From contig CAVVGE010000004.1 in assembly GCA_963747735.1 (NCBI GenBank), forward strand, positions 310,001 to 374,000: a stretch of 64,000 nucleotides of DNA. The letters run 5' to 3'. Position numbers and translations under genes: made by a program. The notes beneath the pieces were generated by a model. That model ran no database searches. It was given only the letters and a program-made list of their open reading frames with translations, and was not told the origin of the DNA. Source of the stretch: AP-15 sp963747735. Lineage in GTDB: Bacteria; Pseudomonadota; Alphaproteobacteria; ATCC43930; CGMCC-115725. Positions within the stretch are counted from its first letter, which is position 1. Every line of letters starts with the position of its first letter. This document shows positions 44,471 to 52,917 of the stretch, in pieces.

Positions 44471-45622
44471 TCACACCCGCATCGGCATCAGGACATAAAG
44501 AGCGCTGCCGTCGGCGCTGTCGCGCACGATTGTCGGCGAGGCGGAGTCGGCGAGCAGAAAGCGTGCCCCGTCGCCGCCGATCTGGTCGGCGATGTCCAAG
44601 AGGTAACGCGAGTTGAAGCCGATCTCGATCGGCGCGGCGAGGTAGCGCACCTCGATCTCCTCGACCGCGGTGCCGTTTTCCGGGCTCGTCGCCGACACCG
44701 CGAGGCTGCCGTTCTCGACCGCGAGCTTGACCGCGCGGCTCTTCTCGCTCGAAATCGTCGAGACCCGATCGACCGCTTCGGCGAACTCCTTGCAATTGAC
44801 CTCGAGCACCTTGTCGTTGGTGGTCGGGATCACCCGGTCGTAATCGGGGAAGGTGCCGTCGATCAGCTTCGAGGTCAGCGCCGCCGCACCCACGGCAAAG
44901 CGGATTTTGGTGTCGCTCAGCGCGATCTGGACCTCCGCCTCGCTCTCATCGACGAGCTTGCGCAATTCGAGCACGGTCTTGCGCGGGACGATGATGCCCG
45001 GCATCCCGGCCGCGCCCTCGGGCAGCACCAGCTCGACCCGGGCGAGACGGTGGCCGTCGGTCGCCACCGCGCGGATCACCGGGACTTCGTCGCTTTTGGT
45101 GGCGTGCAGGTAGATGCCGTTCAGGTAATAGCGGGTTTCCTCGGTCGAGATCGCAAAGCGGGTGCGGTCGATCAGGCTTTTGAGCTCGGCCGCCGACAGG
45201 GTGAAGCCATGCGGCAGCTCGCCGCTCGCCATCAACGGGTAATCTTCGGCGGGCAAGCAAGAAAGAGTGAAGGTCGAGCGGCCCGAGCGCAGCACCAGCA
45301 TGTTGCGTTCGCTGCCCTCTGCGCCATTTGGCGCCTCGATCTCGATCTGGGCGCCGTCGCGCAGTTTGCGGACGATCTCGTAGAGCGTATGCGCCGGGAC
45401 CGTGGTGCGCCCCTCGCGCTCGATCGCGGCTGGGACCCGCTCGACGATTTCGAGGTCCATATCGGTTGCCGACAGCGCCAGCCCCGGCGCCTCGGCGCCC
45501 CGCGCGCCCTCGGCATGGAGCAGGACGTTGGACAGAATCGGGATCGTGTTGCGCCGCTCGACGACGCTTTGCACGTGCCCCAGGGCTCGCAGGAGGGCCG
45601 CCCGTTCGATTGTCAGTTTCAT
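44471..45622 (-). CDS. dnaN: DNA polymerase III beta subunit (sliding clamp)
   Basis: 383 residues from ATG 45622 (MKLTIERAALLRALGHVQSVVERRNTIPILSNVLL), the normal clamp start; GTG 45631 is also open. Other signatures: FTLSCLPAEDYPLM, YYLNGIYLH, VATDGHRLARVE, FPDYDRVIPT and the C-terminal ending ALYVLMPMRV. Three clamp domains complete. 56 bp separate it from recF. Confidence 0.97.
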   Translation of the reverse strand: MKLTIERAALLRALGHVQSVVERRNTIPILSNVLLHAEGARGAEAPGLALSATDMDLEIVERVPAAIEREGRTTVPAHTLYEIVRKLRDGAQIEIEAPNGAEGSERNMLVLRSGRSTFTLSCLPAEDYPLMASGELPHGFTLSAAELKSLIDRTRFAISTEETRYYLNGIYLHATKSDEVPVIRAVATDGHRLARVELVLPEGAAGMPGIIVPRKTVLELRKLVDESEAEVQIALSDTKIRFAVGAAALTSKLIDGTFPDYDRVIPTTNDKVLEVNCKEFAEAVDRVSTISSEKSRAVKLAVENGSLAVSATSPENGTAVEEIEVRYLAAPIEIGFNSRYLLDIADQIGGDGARFLLADSASPTIVRDSADGSALYVLMPMRV

Positions 45623-45793
45623 CTTTGCCACGCGGAAATTGGCCGACTGCCCGGCGCCGGCGGGATCTTCCGGCCGGCGCCCCGTCGCCTATCCCTCGGA
45701 GCGGCGAACGGGACGGCATCATAGCACGAAAAGGCGGCGCGGCTCAGCCCCTTGCTTTGCCGCGCCGAGTTGCCCCCCAACGCGATTTCGGCC

Positions 45794-47239
45794 TCAGGAA
45801 ACCTGCAGCATGCGGCGCAGCAGCTCGACGTCTTCGGCGAGCGCCGCGTCGGTGGCTTTCAGCTCCTCGATCTTGCGCACCGCGTGGATCACCGTGGTGT
45901 GGTCGCGCCCGCCGAATTTCCGGCCGATTTCGGGCAGCGAGCGGGTCGTCAGCTGCTTTGCCAGGTACATCGCCACCTGGCGCGGGCGGGCGACGGCGCG
46001 CGCCCTGCGGTCCGAGGTCATCTCGCCCAGCCTGATGTTGAAATGCTCGGCGACGCGCCGCTGGATCTCGTCGATCGTCACCCGGCGCTCATGCGAGCGT
46101 AAGAGGTCGCGCAATTCCTCCTGCACGCTCTCCAAGGTGATCTCGCGGCCGACGAGCTGCCGGTTGGCGGTGATCCGGTTCAACGCCCCTTCGAGCTCGC
46201 GGATGTTCGAGGTGATCTTGTGCGCAAGAAACTCCATGACCTTGCGCGGGATCGGGACACCGTTGCGCTCGGCCTTTGCTTCGAGGATGCCCATGCGCAG
46301 CTCATAGGTCGTCGGGTGCAGGTCGGCGACGAGACCCCAGCCGAGGCGCGAGCGCATCCGCTCCTCTATGCCTTCGAGGTCGGAGGGCAATTTGTCGGCC
46401 GAGATCACGATCTGCCGGTTGTTGTCGACCAGCGCGTTGAAGGTGTGAAAAAACTCCTCCTGGGTCGATTCCTTGCCGCTGATAAACTGCACATCGTCGA
46501 TCATCAACAGATCGACCGAGCGGAACTGCTCCTTGAAGTCCATCGTCGATTTGAACCGCAACGCGCGAATGAACTGATACATGAATTTTTCTGCGGAAAG
46601 GTAGATCACCTTGCGATTGCAGGCGTGGCTGCGGACATGCCAGGCGATCGCGTGCATCAGGTGGGTCTTGCCGAGGCCGACCCCGCCATAGAGAAAGAGC
46701 GGGTTGAACGGCACCGTCGGCGCCGCGTCGGCGCAGGTTTCAGCGACCCGCCGGGCGGCCGCATGGGCCAGCTCGTTCGGCTTGCCGACGACAAAAGTCT
46801 CGAAGGTGAAACGCGAATCGAGACCCGGCGGCTTGCCCCCGTCCTCGACCGTTTCGGGCGTTGCCGCCGGCTCGGCGGCGGCGCTGCCGGGCGGACGGGC
46901 GAACTCCGGCGGCGGCGACCGCGAGGGCGGCGCGGCCACGACGACCGCAAGCCGCTTGATCCGCGGGTTCACCGCTTGCCACAGCCCCAGGATGCGGTCG
47001 GCGTAATGCGTGGTGATCCAATCGCGCAGAAACCGCGTCTGCGCCGCGATCACCGCTTCACTGTCCTCGATACCCTGCACCTGGAGCTGCCGCAGCCAGC
47101 TGCGAAACGCGGTGTCGCCGACCTCCTCCTTGATCCGGCCGAGAACCTCGGCCCATTCCGCGCGGCAGGTCGTGGGCGCGTCCCCGTCAGCGCCGTTGTG
47201 AGCCGCTCCCGCCACCACCGTATCCCCCCGTTCAAACAC
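45794..47239 (-). CDS. dnaA: Chromosomal replication initiator protein DnaA
   Basis: 481 residues from GTG 47239, picked because GGAGGGGG lies 5 bases before it; the open frame reaches ATG 47302 without a ribosome binding site. Domain I: WAEVLGRIKEEVGDTAFRSWL. Linker rich in Ala/Pro to about residue 135. AAA+ domain: FVVGKPNELAHAAA, Walker A GGVGLGKTHLMHAI, Walker B LLMIDDVQFI, and the arginine-finger region. Domain IV: ARPRQVAMYLAKQLT and FGGRDHTTVIHA, binding DnaA boxes. Heads dnaA-dnaN-recF-gyrB. Confidence 0.96.
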   Translation of the reverse strand: MFERGDTVVAGAAHNGADGDAPTTCRAEWAEVLGRIKEEVGDTAFRSWLRQLQVQGIEDSEAVIAAQTRFLRDWITTHYADRILGLWQAVNPRIKRLAVVVAAPPSRSPPPEFARPPGSAAAEPAATPETVEDGGKPPGLDSRFTFETFVVGKPNELAHAAARRVAETCADAAPTVPFNPLFLYGGVGLGKTHLMHAIAWHVRSHACNRKVIYLSAEKFMYQFIRALRFKSTMDFKEQFRSVDLLMIDDVQFISGKESTQEEFFHTFNALVDNNRQIVISADKLPSDLEGIEERMRSRLGWGLVADLHPTTYELRMGILEAKAERNGVPIPRKVMEFLAHKITSNIRELEGALNRITANRQLVGREITLESVQEELRDLLRSHERRVTIDEIQRRVAEHFNIRLGEMTSDRRARAVARPRQVAMYLAKQLTTRSLPEIGRKFGGRDHTTVIHAVRKIEELKATDAALAEDVELLRRMLQVS

Positions 47240-47603
47240 GGCAGCCCCCTCCGGCCAGACCGGTAAAATTTTACGATCGACACCTGTGGGTATTCGGCCC
47301 ATCGCCGAAGTTCGTATCAGAACAAGCTATGTCCCCCGCTAACCATTATTATTTTGATTTTACCTGAACAAACTGGCTGATGTTCGGTTCAGGCTGGCAT
47401 TTACAAGACCGCGCCGTGATTTCCAGCGGCGCTATACAGACATGCTACCGTGCTCGGTCACGCAAAGGCAACAGACCGAAAAGCGAACGCGAAAAAATTT
47501 TCGGTTGTGGCCGACCGGTGTTATTGCGCCGCTGATTGCGACCGGGGGCGTGGCCCGCGCCACAGCGGCGTTGCTCACATGGCCCGCGCCACAGCGGCAC
47601 CGC
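47240..47603. promoter_or_regulatory. dnaA upstream region
   Basis: 364 bp between dnaA and the amidase gene. It contains an A+T-rich run (47343-47368), an inverted repeat CCTGAAC / GTTCAGG (47363-47369 and 47387-47393), a weak DnaA-box-like TGTGGGTAT at 47285-47293, and the first of two tandem 29-bp copies (47551-47579 and 47580-47608) that reach into the amidase 3' end. It surely has the dnaA promoter. There is no cluster of DnaA boxes, so calling it oriC is not justified. Confidence 0.45.
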
Positions 47604-49166
47604 TCACATGGCCGGTGGCGGCGGGCGACGGGCATGGGTCGCTTGCTCGAAAGCGTAGGCCAGGCGCAACAAGGTGGGCTCGCTCCAAGCGCGGCCGGTG
47701 AAGGTGACGTTGAGCGGGTAGCCCGGGGTTTCGCCGCCTGCGACAAAGCCGGCCGGGACCGCGACGCTCGGATAGCCGGCCTTTGCGGCGATCGCAGCAC
47801 CCGCCGCACCCGGAAACAGCACCGCGTCGAGACGGTGCCGGTCGAGATAGGCGTCGAGGCCGAGGCGGCGCGACGAACGCAGATCGCTGTGGCGGGCGGC
47901 CGCGTATTCGAGCTCGGAGAGATCGCCGCGGGTGGCGGCGGCGGCGAGAAAAAGGTCCTGGCCAAAGCGCAAGGCGCGCTCGGCGTTGGCGGCATTGAAG
48001 GCGACGATGTCGTCGAGACTTTTCAGCTCGGTTTCAGTGGCCCAATCGCGCAGGTAGAGGTCGAGATCGTGCTTTAGCTCGTAAACGAAAACGAGCGGTC
48101 GGCGCACCGGCTGGCCCCAAGACAGGCTGTGCCGATTGCGGTTCAGGATCGCGATTTCGCTGCCGGGGCCGCCGATCCAGCCGGCGGTCGGCAGGTTGGC
48201 GCGGACGATCGTCGCGCCCAGCGCCTCGATCGCGTCGATTGCCGCTTTCATGACCGCGGCGGCAGGTGGCGCGAGCCCACCGTAATAGACGTCGTTCTCC
48301 GGGTCGGCGGGGTTGCTCGGCACGCCGATGCGCGCTCCTCTGAGACCATCGGCGTCGAGTGCTGCGGTGTAGCCGGCGGGCCGCTCGATGCTTGCGGTCG
48401 CCGGGTCGAGCGGGTCGGCGGCGGCCAACACGTCGAGCAGGACCGCGGCGTCGCGAACCGTGCGGGTCAAGGGGCCGGCGGTATCCTGGCTGTGCGCGAT
48501 CGGGACGATCCCGGCCCGGCTGACGAGGCCGACGGTCGGCTTGACCGTGACCAGGCCGCATTGCGAGGCCGGCGACAACAGCGAGCCCGAAGTCTCGGTG
48601 CCGATCGCCGCTGCCGCGAGCCCCGCCGCCACCGCCGCCGCCGAGCCCGAGCTCGACCCGCCGGGCGACACGATCGGCACGCCCTCTTCGTCGAGCTCCG
48701 GCGCATAGGGGTTCTTGACCTGGCCGCCTAAGGAGCTGTAGCCCGCCGGCATATCGATCGCCAAAATGTTGGCGAGCTCGGTCAGGTTGGCCTTGCCGAG
48801 AATGACCGCCCCCGCCTGCCGCAGCAGCGTCACGACGGTAGCGTCGCGGCGGCTGCGGGCGGTGGCCAGGGCGAGCGAGCCCGCGGTCGTGTGCTGCCGG
48901 TCGGCGGTCGCGATGTTGTCCTTGACGAGGATCGGGATGCCGTCGAGCGGGCGCCGCCGCGGCGGCTTGGCGGCATCGAGGGCCGCGGCGATCGCCGGCG
49001 CGTCGGGATTGACCTCGCGCACGGCATTGATGCAGGGGCCGGCGCGGTCATAAGCCTCGATCCGCGCCAAATAGGCCTGGACCAACGCCGCCGCCGATGT
49101 GCTGCCCGCGGCCAGCGCCTGCTGCAGCTCGACAATCGTCGCATTTTCGACACTGAGGTCCGCCAT
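47604..49166 (-). CDS. Amidase (amidase signature family)
   Basis: 520-residue Ser-cisSer-Lys amidase. Catalytic triad: Lys in IPILVKDNIAT, cis-Ser in VSPGGSSSGSAAAVA, nucleophile Ser in GTETSGSLLSPAS. YPSVAVPAGF near the C-terminus is typical of plain amidases rather than GatA. No signal peptide. Its last codons overlap a 29-bp tandem repeat. The physiological substrate is unknown. Confidence 0.9.
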   Translation of the reverse strand: MADLSVENATIVELQQALAAGSTSAAALVQAYLARIEAYDRAGPCINAVREVNPDAPAIAAALDAAKPPRRRPLDGIPILVKDNIATADRQHTTAGSLALATARSRRDATVVTLLRQAGAVILGKANLTELANILAIDMPAGYSSLGGQVKNPYAPELDEEGVPIVSPGGSSSGSAAAVAAGLAAAAIGTETSGSLLSPASQCGLVTVKPTVGLVSRAGIVPIAHSQDTAGPLTRTVRDAAVLLDVLAAADPLDPATASIERPAGYTAALDADGLRGARIGVPSNPADPENDVYYGGLAPPAAAVMKAAIDAIEALGATIVRANLPTAGWIGGPGSEIAILNRNRHSLSWGQPVRRPLVFVYELKHDLDLYLRDWATETELKSLDDIVAFNAANAERALRFGQDLFLAAAATRGDLSELEYAAARHSDLRSSRRLGLDAYLDRHRLDAVLFPGAAGAAIAAKAGYPSVAVPAGFVAGGETPGYPLNVTFTGRAWSEPTLLRLAYAFEQATHARRPPPPAM

Positions 49167-49221
49167 CGCCGTATCTCGGGCTTTATGATCGGGCCGAGAT
49201 TATCACCACAGCCGATGGATC

Positions 49222-50139
49222 ATGTTCGAGCTTGTCTTTCTCGGCACCGCCGCGGCGGTGCCCTCGGCCGAGCGGGGCCTGCCGGCGCTCTTTGTGGCGC
49301 GCGGCGCCAATCGCTTGCTGATCGATTGCGGTGAGGGGACGCAGCGCCAGCTGATGCGTGCCGGCATCGGCTTTCGCGGGCTCGCGCGGGTGCTGTTGAC
49401 CCATGCGCATCTCGACCATGTGGCGGGGCTCGCCGGGCTCGTCGCCACCCGCGCGCTATGGGGCCTCACGGCCCCGGTCGAGATCGTCGGCAGCGGCGAG
49501 ACTATCGGCTTTGTGCGCCATTATCTCGCCCTCACCGTCGGTCCCGAGAAAGGGTATCGGCTGCGGGAGATCGCTGCCGGCCCGGTATTTGCCATGCCCG
49601 GCTGGCGGCTCGATGCCTTTGCCGTGGCGCATCGCAGGACGCAAAGCCTCGGCTGGCGCTTTGCCGAAGCGAGCCGCCGCCCGCTGCTTCCCGACCGGCT
49701 CGCAGATTTCGGCGTGCCCGAAGGGCCGGCGCGACGCATGCTCGCCGAGGGCCGCGCGGTGAGGCTCCCGGACGGCCGGCTGATCGAGCCCGCAATGGTG
49801 CAGGGAGCCGAAGCCGCCGGCGCGTCGGTCGCGGTTATCGGCGATGTCGAGGAGGTTGCGCTGCTGGTGCCGCATGTGCGCGGCGCCGACGCATTGGTGA
49901 TCGAGGCGACGTTTCTCGACCGCGACAAGGCGCTCGCTCGCGCGCGCGGGCATTTGACCGCAGCGGCCGGGGCCGGGCTGGCGCGCGAGGCGGCGGTCGG
50001 CGAATTGCTGCTGACCCATATTTCCGGCCGCTACCAGCCGGAGGAGATCAGGGCCGAAGCCGCGGCGCTGTTCCCCGCTGTGCGGGTCGTCGCCGATTTC
50101 GAGCGGATTTTGGTCTCGGCGCGGACGGCCGGTGGATAA
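49222..50139 (+). CDS. rnz: Ribonuclease Z-like metallo-beta-lactamase
   Basis: 305 residues of the RNase Z/ElaC type processing tRNA 3' ends. LVFLGTAAAVPSAERGLPALFV start, the zinc motif LLTHAHLDHVAGLAG (HxHxDH), the distal GDVEEVAL Asp, EATFLD, and LLTHISGRYQPEEI with the last zinc His. The normal GDT is GDV here. Stands upstream of the division cluster but is separated by more than 700 bp. Confidence 0.88.
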   Translation: MFELVFLGTAAAVPSAERGLPALFVARGANRLLIDCGEGTQRQLMRAGIGFRGLARVLLTHAHLDHVAGLAGLVATRALWGLTAPVEIVGSGETIGFVRHYLALTVGPEKGYRLREIAAGPVFAMPGWRLDAFAVAHRRTQSLGWRFAEASRRPLLPDRLADFGVPEGPARRMLAEGRAVRLPDGRLIEPAMVQGAEAAGASVAVIGDVEEVALLVPHVRGADALVIEATFLDRDKALARARGHLTAAAGAGLAREAAVGELLLTHISGRYQPEEIRAEAAALFPAVRVVADFERILVSARTAGG

Positions 50140-50757
50140 TTTGGCGGAAGAAACCGGGATAAGCGCAGGTTTCTGGGGACAAGCTTGTGGGCGGCCGTTG
50201 CCAGGGTTGCCCCTCAGGGTGAACCGGCTAGCCTCCCCGCCGCGGCGCCGAGCCGGGCGCCCGCCCGTCTCCGGCCCGGTGATCGGCGGCCCGGTGATCG
50301 GCGGGATTTGGGCGCGGGCCTCGGCTGATCGGCGCGGCATCGGGGGAGACGGGCGGCCCGTCGGGGCCGCCCGTTTCCGCGATCGCCCGGTCGAGACCGG
50401 TGTCTCGGCGAGAACCGGACCGCAGCGGCGCGGATCGCGATCTACGACCACCGCCAGCTGCTGGTCGCGCATTACCTGAGCATGCCGCCGCCGGCCGTCG
50501 AAGCCGGCGGACCCGCCTCCGCTCTGCCCCCGCCGCGCCGATGAGCCCGGTCCCGCACCGCCCGCTGCCCAGCGCGCGCACCCAATATCTCCGCACCAAG
50601 AGAACACTGGCAGAACTCCTTGCCGCGACTTCGTTTCCCAGCACCGCACAAGAGCCCGCCGCTTGCGGCCGAGACAAGCAAGGGCCCCAGATGCTGTGTG
50701 CCGCAGCATCGACCAGACTCGAATAGGCAAAATCCAAAGTGTTATTACAAAAATGCA
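50140..50757. other. Non-coding stretch before the division cluster, with a hairpin
   Basis: 618 bp in which I find no gene. It contains two tandem 15-bp units (50273-50302) and a perfect 10-bp hairpin ACGGGCGGCC / GGCCGCCCGT at 50349-50374 with a 6-base loop and a short T run, a plausible terminator on the plus strand. A short frame around 50430-50540 (IAIYDHRQLLVAHYL...) might be debris of a gene. RNase P RNA, often upstream of mraZ in alphaproteobacteria, is not recognisable here. Confidence 0.4.
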
Positions 50758-50798
50758 TTGACACCCATGGTTACCCATGATATCCCATGTTTTCCCAT
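50758..50798 (+). promoter_or_regulatory. mraZ promoter with four MraZ boxes
   Basis: TTGACA at 50758-50763 is a consensus -35 element; a weak -10 (TATCCC or GATATC) lies 16-17 bp on. Four CCCAT pentamers at 50764, 50774, 50784 and 50794 are spaced at exactly 10 bp on the same face of the helix. The reverse complement ATGGG with 5-bp spacers is the known recognition pattern of MraZ (TGGGN repeats), so autoregulation of the cluster is strongly suggested. The repeats overlap the promoter spacer and start region, as expected for repression. Confidence 0.85.
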
Positions 50799-50885
50799 GG
50801 ACGGGTGTGGCCGACGGGGGGAACATCGGCGGCATTCATCGGGCGTCCCTTGCCGAAAGCTCATGGGTGAGCGTTGGGGGAAGAA

Positions 50886-51359
50886 GTGGAGCCGTTCCTA
50901 TCCACTTTCGTGAACAAGGTCGACCGCAAGGGGCGGGTTTCAGTGCCGGCGACCTTTCGCGCTCTGTTAGATGGCCAACGCTTTGCCGGCATCGTCGTCT
51001 TCCGGTCTTGGAAAGATCGGGCGCTCGATGGGAGCGGCATCGACTGGATGGACGAGCTGAATCTTCGGTTCGAAACTCTTCCGCAATTTAGCGACGAACG
51101 CGACAGTCTCGCACGGGTGCTGTTTGGCGGCTCCCAGCGCCTGCCGTTCGACAATGAAGGCCGGGTTTTGCTGCCGCCGGAATTTGCGGCGCACGCCGGC
51201 ATCACCGAGAATGCCGCCTTTGTCGGCATGGGTCGAAGCTTTCAGATCTGGGAGCCAGGCGCCTTGGTCGAGCACGATGCGGTGTTCCGCGAGCGCGCTC
51301 GGCAGCAAGGCCCCACCCTGCCGCCTTTGCCCCCGTCGACCGGCGGACGCCGCGAATGA
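50886..51359 (+). CDS. mraZ: Transcriptional regulator MraZ
   Basis: 157 residues from GTG 50886 (TTG 50874 is open too; GGGGGAAGAA precedes the GTG). Two AbrB-like swapped-hairpin halves: FLSTFVNKVDRKGRVSVPATFR and QRLPFDNEGRVLLPPEFAAHAGI. Binds its own promoter and in other species represses the dcw cluster. The stop overlaps the rsmH ATG (ATGA). Confidence 0.95.
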   Translation: MEPFLSTFVNKVDRKGRVSVPATFRALLDGQRFAGIVVFRSWKDRALDGSGIDWMDELNLRFETLPQFSDERDSLARVLFGGSQRLPFDNEGRVLLPPEFAAHAGITENAAFVGMGRSFQIWEPGALVEHDAVFRERARQQGPTLPPLPPSTGGRRE

Positions 51360-52351
51360 AGGGGCGGCTGGCCAAGCCCGAAACGGGGCCGCGCGGCCAT
51401 GTTCCGGTCCTGCTCGATGCCGTGATCGAGGCTTTGGCGCTACGCGATGGAGCGGCCTATGTCGACGGCACTTTTGGTGCCGGCGGCTATAGCATTGCAC
51501 TCCTTCGAGCCGCCCGCTGCCGGGTTTTTGCGATCGACCGCGATCCCGATGCGGTGCGGGCGGGGGCCGCATTGGCGCTGCATCACGGGGGCCGGCTTGC
51601 CGTCATCGAGGGCCGGTTCAGCGAAATGGCGCGGCTCCTCGCGCCGTTGTCGCCGCCGCCGATTGCCGGCGTTGCGCTCGACCTCGGTGTGTCCTCGGGC
51701 CAGCTCGACACGCCCGAGCGCGGATTTTCGTTTCGCTTCGACGGTCCGCTCGACATGCGCATGGGGCAACACGGGCAAACTGCCGCGGACCTGGTCGAGA
51801 GCCTGTCCGAGCCCGAGCTCGCCGCGCTGATCGGCGAATTCGGCGAGGAGCGGTTTGCCCGCCGGGTGGCCCGCGCGATTGTCGCGGCACGGCGGCAGCG
51901 AGCAATCCGGCGGACGCTGGAGCTCGCCGAGATCGTGCGCGCCGCGATGCCCAAATCCGAGCCCGGGCTCGACCCGGCGACCCGCACCTTTCAGGCGCTG
52001 CGCATCGCCGTCAACGACGAGCTCGGCGAGCTCGACCGCGGCCTCGTCGCGGCGGAGCAGCTGTTGATGCCGGGCGGCCGGCTGGCGGTGGTTTCGTTCC
52101 AGTCGCTGGAGGACCGCCGGGTCAAGAATTTTTTGCGCCAGCGCAGCGGCGCCGGGCCGCGGGCTTCGCGCCACGAGCCGAATGCCGCCACTGCCGCGCC
52201 GCCCAGCTTTCGGCTCTTGCACCGCCGCCCGGTGCGGCCCGGCGCCGCCGAGATTGCCGGCAATCCGCGCGCGCGTTCGGCGCGGCTGCGCGCGGCCGAA
52301 CGCACCACGGCCCCGGCCTGGCCGGCCGAGCGCGGCGGGAGGGCGGCATGA
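51356..52351 (+). CDS. rsmH: 16S rRNA (cytosine-1402 N4)-methyltransferase
   Basis: 331 residues. HVPVLLDAVIEAL, DGTFGAGGYSIALL (SAM site), AIDRDPDAVRAG, GVALDLGVSSGQLDTPERGFSF and DMRMG are the RsmH/MraW hallmarks; LDPATRTFQALRIAVNDEL and VVSFQSLEDRRVKNFLR complete it. The C-terminal 50 residues are Arg/Ala-rich. Overlaps mraZ and ftsL by 4 bp each. Confidence 0.96.
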   Translation: MKGRLAKPETGPRGHVPVLLDAVIEALALRDGAAYVDGTFGAGGYSIALLRAARCRVFAIDRDPDAVRAGAALALHHGGRLAVIEGRFSEMARLLAPLSPPPIAGVALDLGVSSGQLDTPERGFSFRFDGPLDMRMGQHGQTAADLVESLSEPELAALIGEFGEERFARRVARAIVAARRQRAIRRTLELAEIVRAAMPKSEPGLDPATRTFQALRIAVNDELGELDRGLVAAEQLLMPGGRLAVVSFQSLEDRRVKNFLRQRSGAGPRASRHEPNAATAAPPSFRLLHRRPVRPGAAEIAGNPRARSARLRAAERTTAPAWPAERGGRAA

Positions 52352-52917
52352 TCAAGCTCGCAACGCTGTTCTGGCTGGTCCTCGTTACCGCGACGGGGCT
52401 GGCGATGTTTGCGGTCAAGTATCAGGTCCAGGCGTTGGACGACCGTCTGAGCGACACCAAAAAAGCCGTTACCGCGCAGGACCGCGAATTTCGCGTGCTC
52501 AGCGCCGAATGGGCCTATCTCAACCGGCCGGCAGCGCTCGCCGACATGAACCGGCGGTTCTTGTCGCTGGCGCCGATCGCGACCAAGCAGCTGCATAGCG
52601 GGGTCGCCGATATCGCCATGCGGCCGCCGCCGGCACCCCTGCCGGAGCCGGTCGTCGCCGTCGCCGCCGCGCCCGGCAACGCCGCGCCCAATAACGCCAT
52701 TGCAAACAACGCCGTCGCAGATAGCGCCGGTGCGGATAGCGCCGGTGCGGATAACGCCGGTGCGGAGGCGCGGCTGCCGGGGAGCGGGTTGCGGGTCACA
52801 CCGGCGGCGCTGCGCCAGCCCGCCCGTGCGCGCGCCGGGGCACCGCTGCCGCCGGCCAGGCCGCTCCCCGCGAGGTCGCTCGACGAGCTGATCGCCCGGG
52901 TTGCGGCGGTCCGCTGA
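52348..52917 (+). CDS. ftsL: Cell division protein FtsL
   Basis: 189 residues. One N-terminal membrane helix (about 5-24, LATLFWLVLVTATGLAMFAV), then a coiled coil (VQALDDRLSDTKKAVTAQDREFRVLSAEWAYLNRPAALADM) as in alphaproteobacterial FtsL, which joins FtsI/FtsW at the septum. The C-terminal 110 residues are low complexity and include three 15-bp units (52711-52755) encoding AGADS-type pentapeptides. Identification rests on position and topology. Confidence 0.85.
   Translation: MIKLATLFWLVLVTATGLAMFAVKYQVQALDDRLSDTKKAVTAQDREFRVLSAEWAYLNRPAALADMNRRFLSLAPIATKQLHSGVADIAMRPPPAPLPEPVVAVAAAPGNAAPNNAIANNAVADSAGADSAGADNAGAEARLPGSGLRVTPAALRQPARARAGAPLPPARPLPARSLDELIARVAAVR
52711..52755 (+). repeat. 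Three tandem 15-bp units in the ftsL tail
   Basis: GCCGTCGCAGATAGC, GCCGGTGCGGATAGC, GCCGGTGCGGATAAC; a fourth partial unit follows. They encode the pentapeptide A-(V/G)-A-D-(S/N). Confidence 0.85.

Noticed and set aside
47240..47603. Chromosomal origin oriC
   Set aside because: Only one poor DnaA-box-like sequence and no clustered repeats; gene context alone is not enough in alphaproteobacteria.
50140..50757. RNase P RNA gene upstream of mraZ
   Set aside because: The conserved GAGGAAAGTCCG and ACAGAAAT-type elements are not found on either strand.
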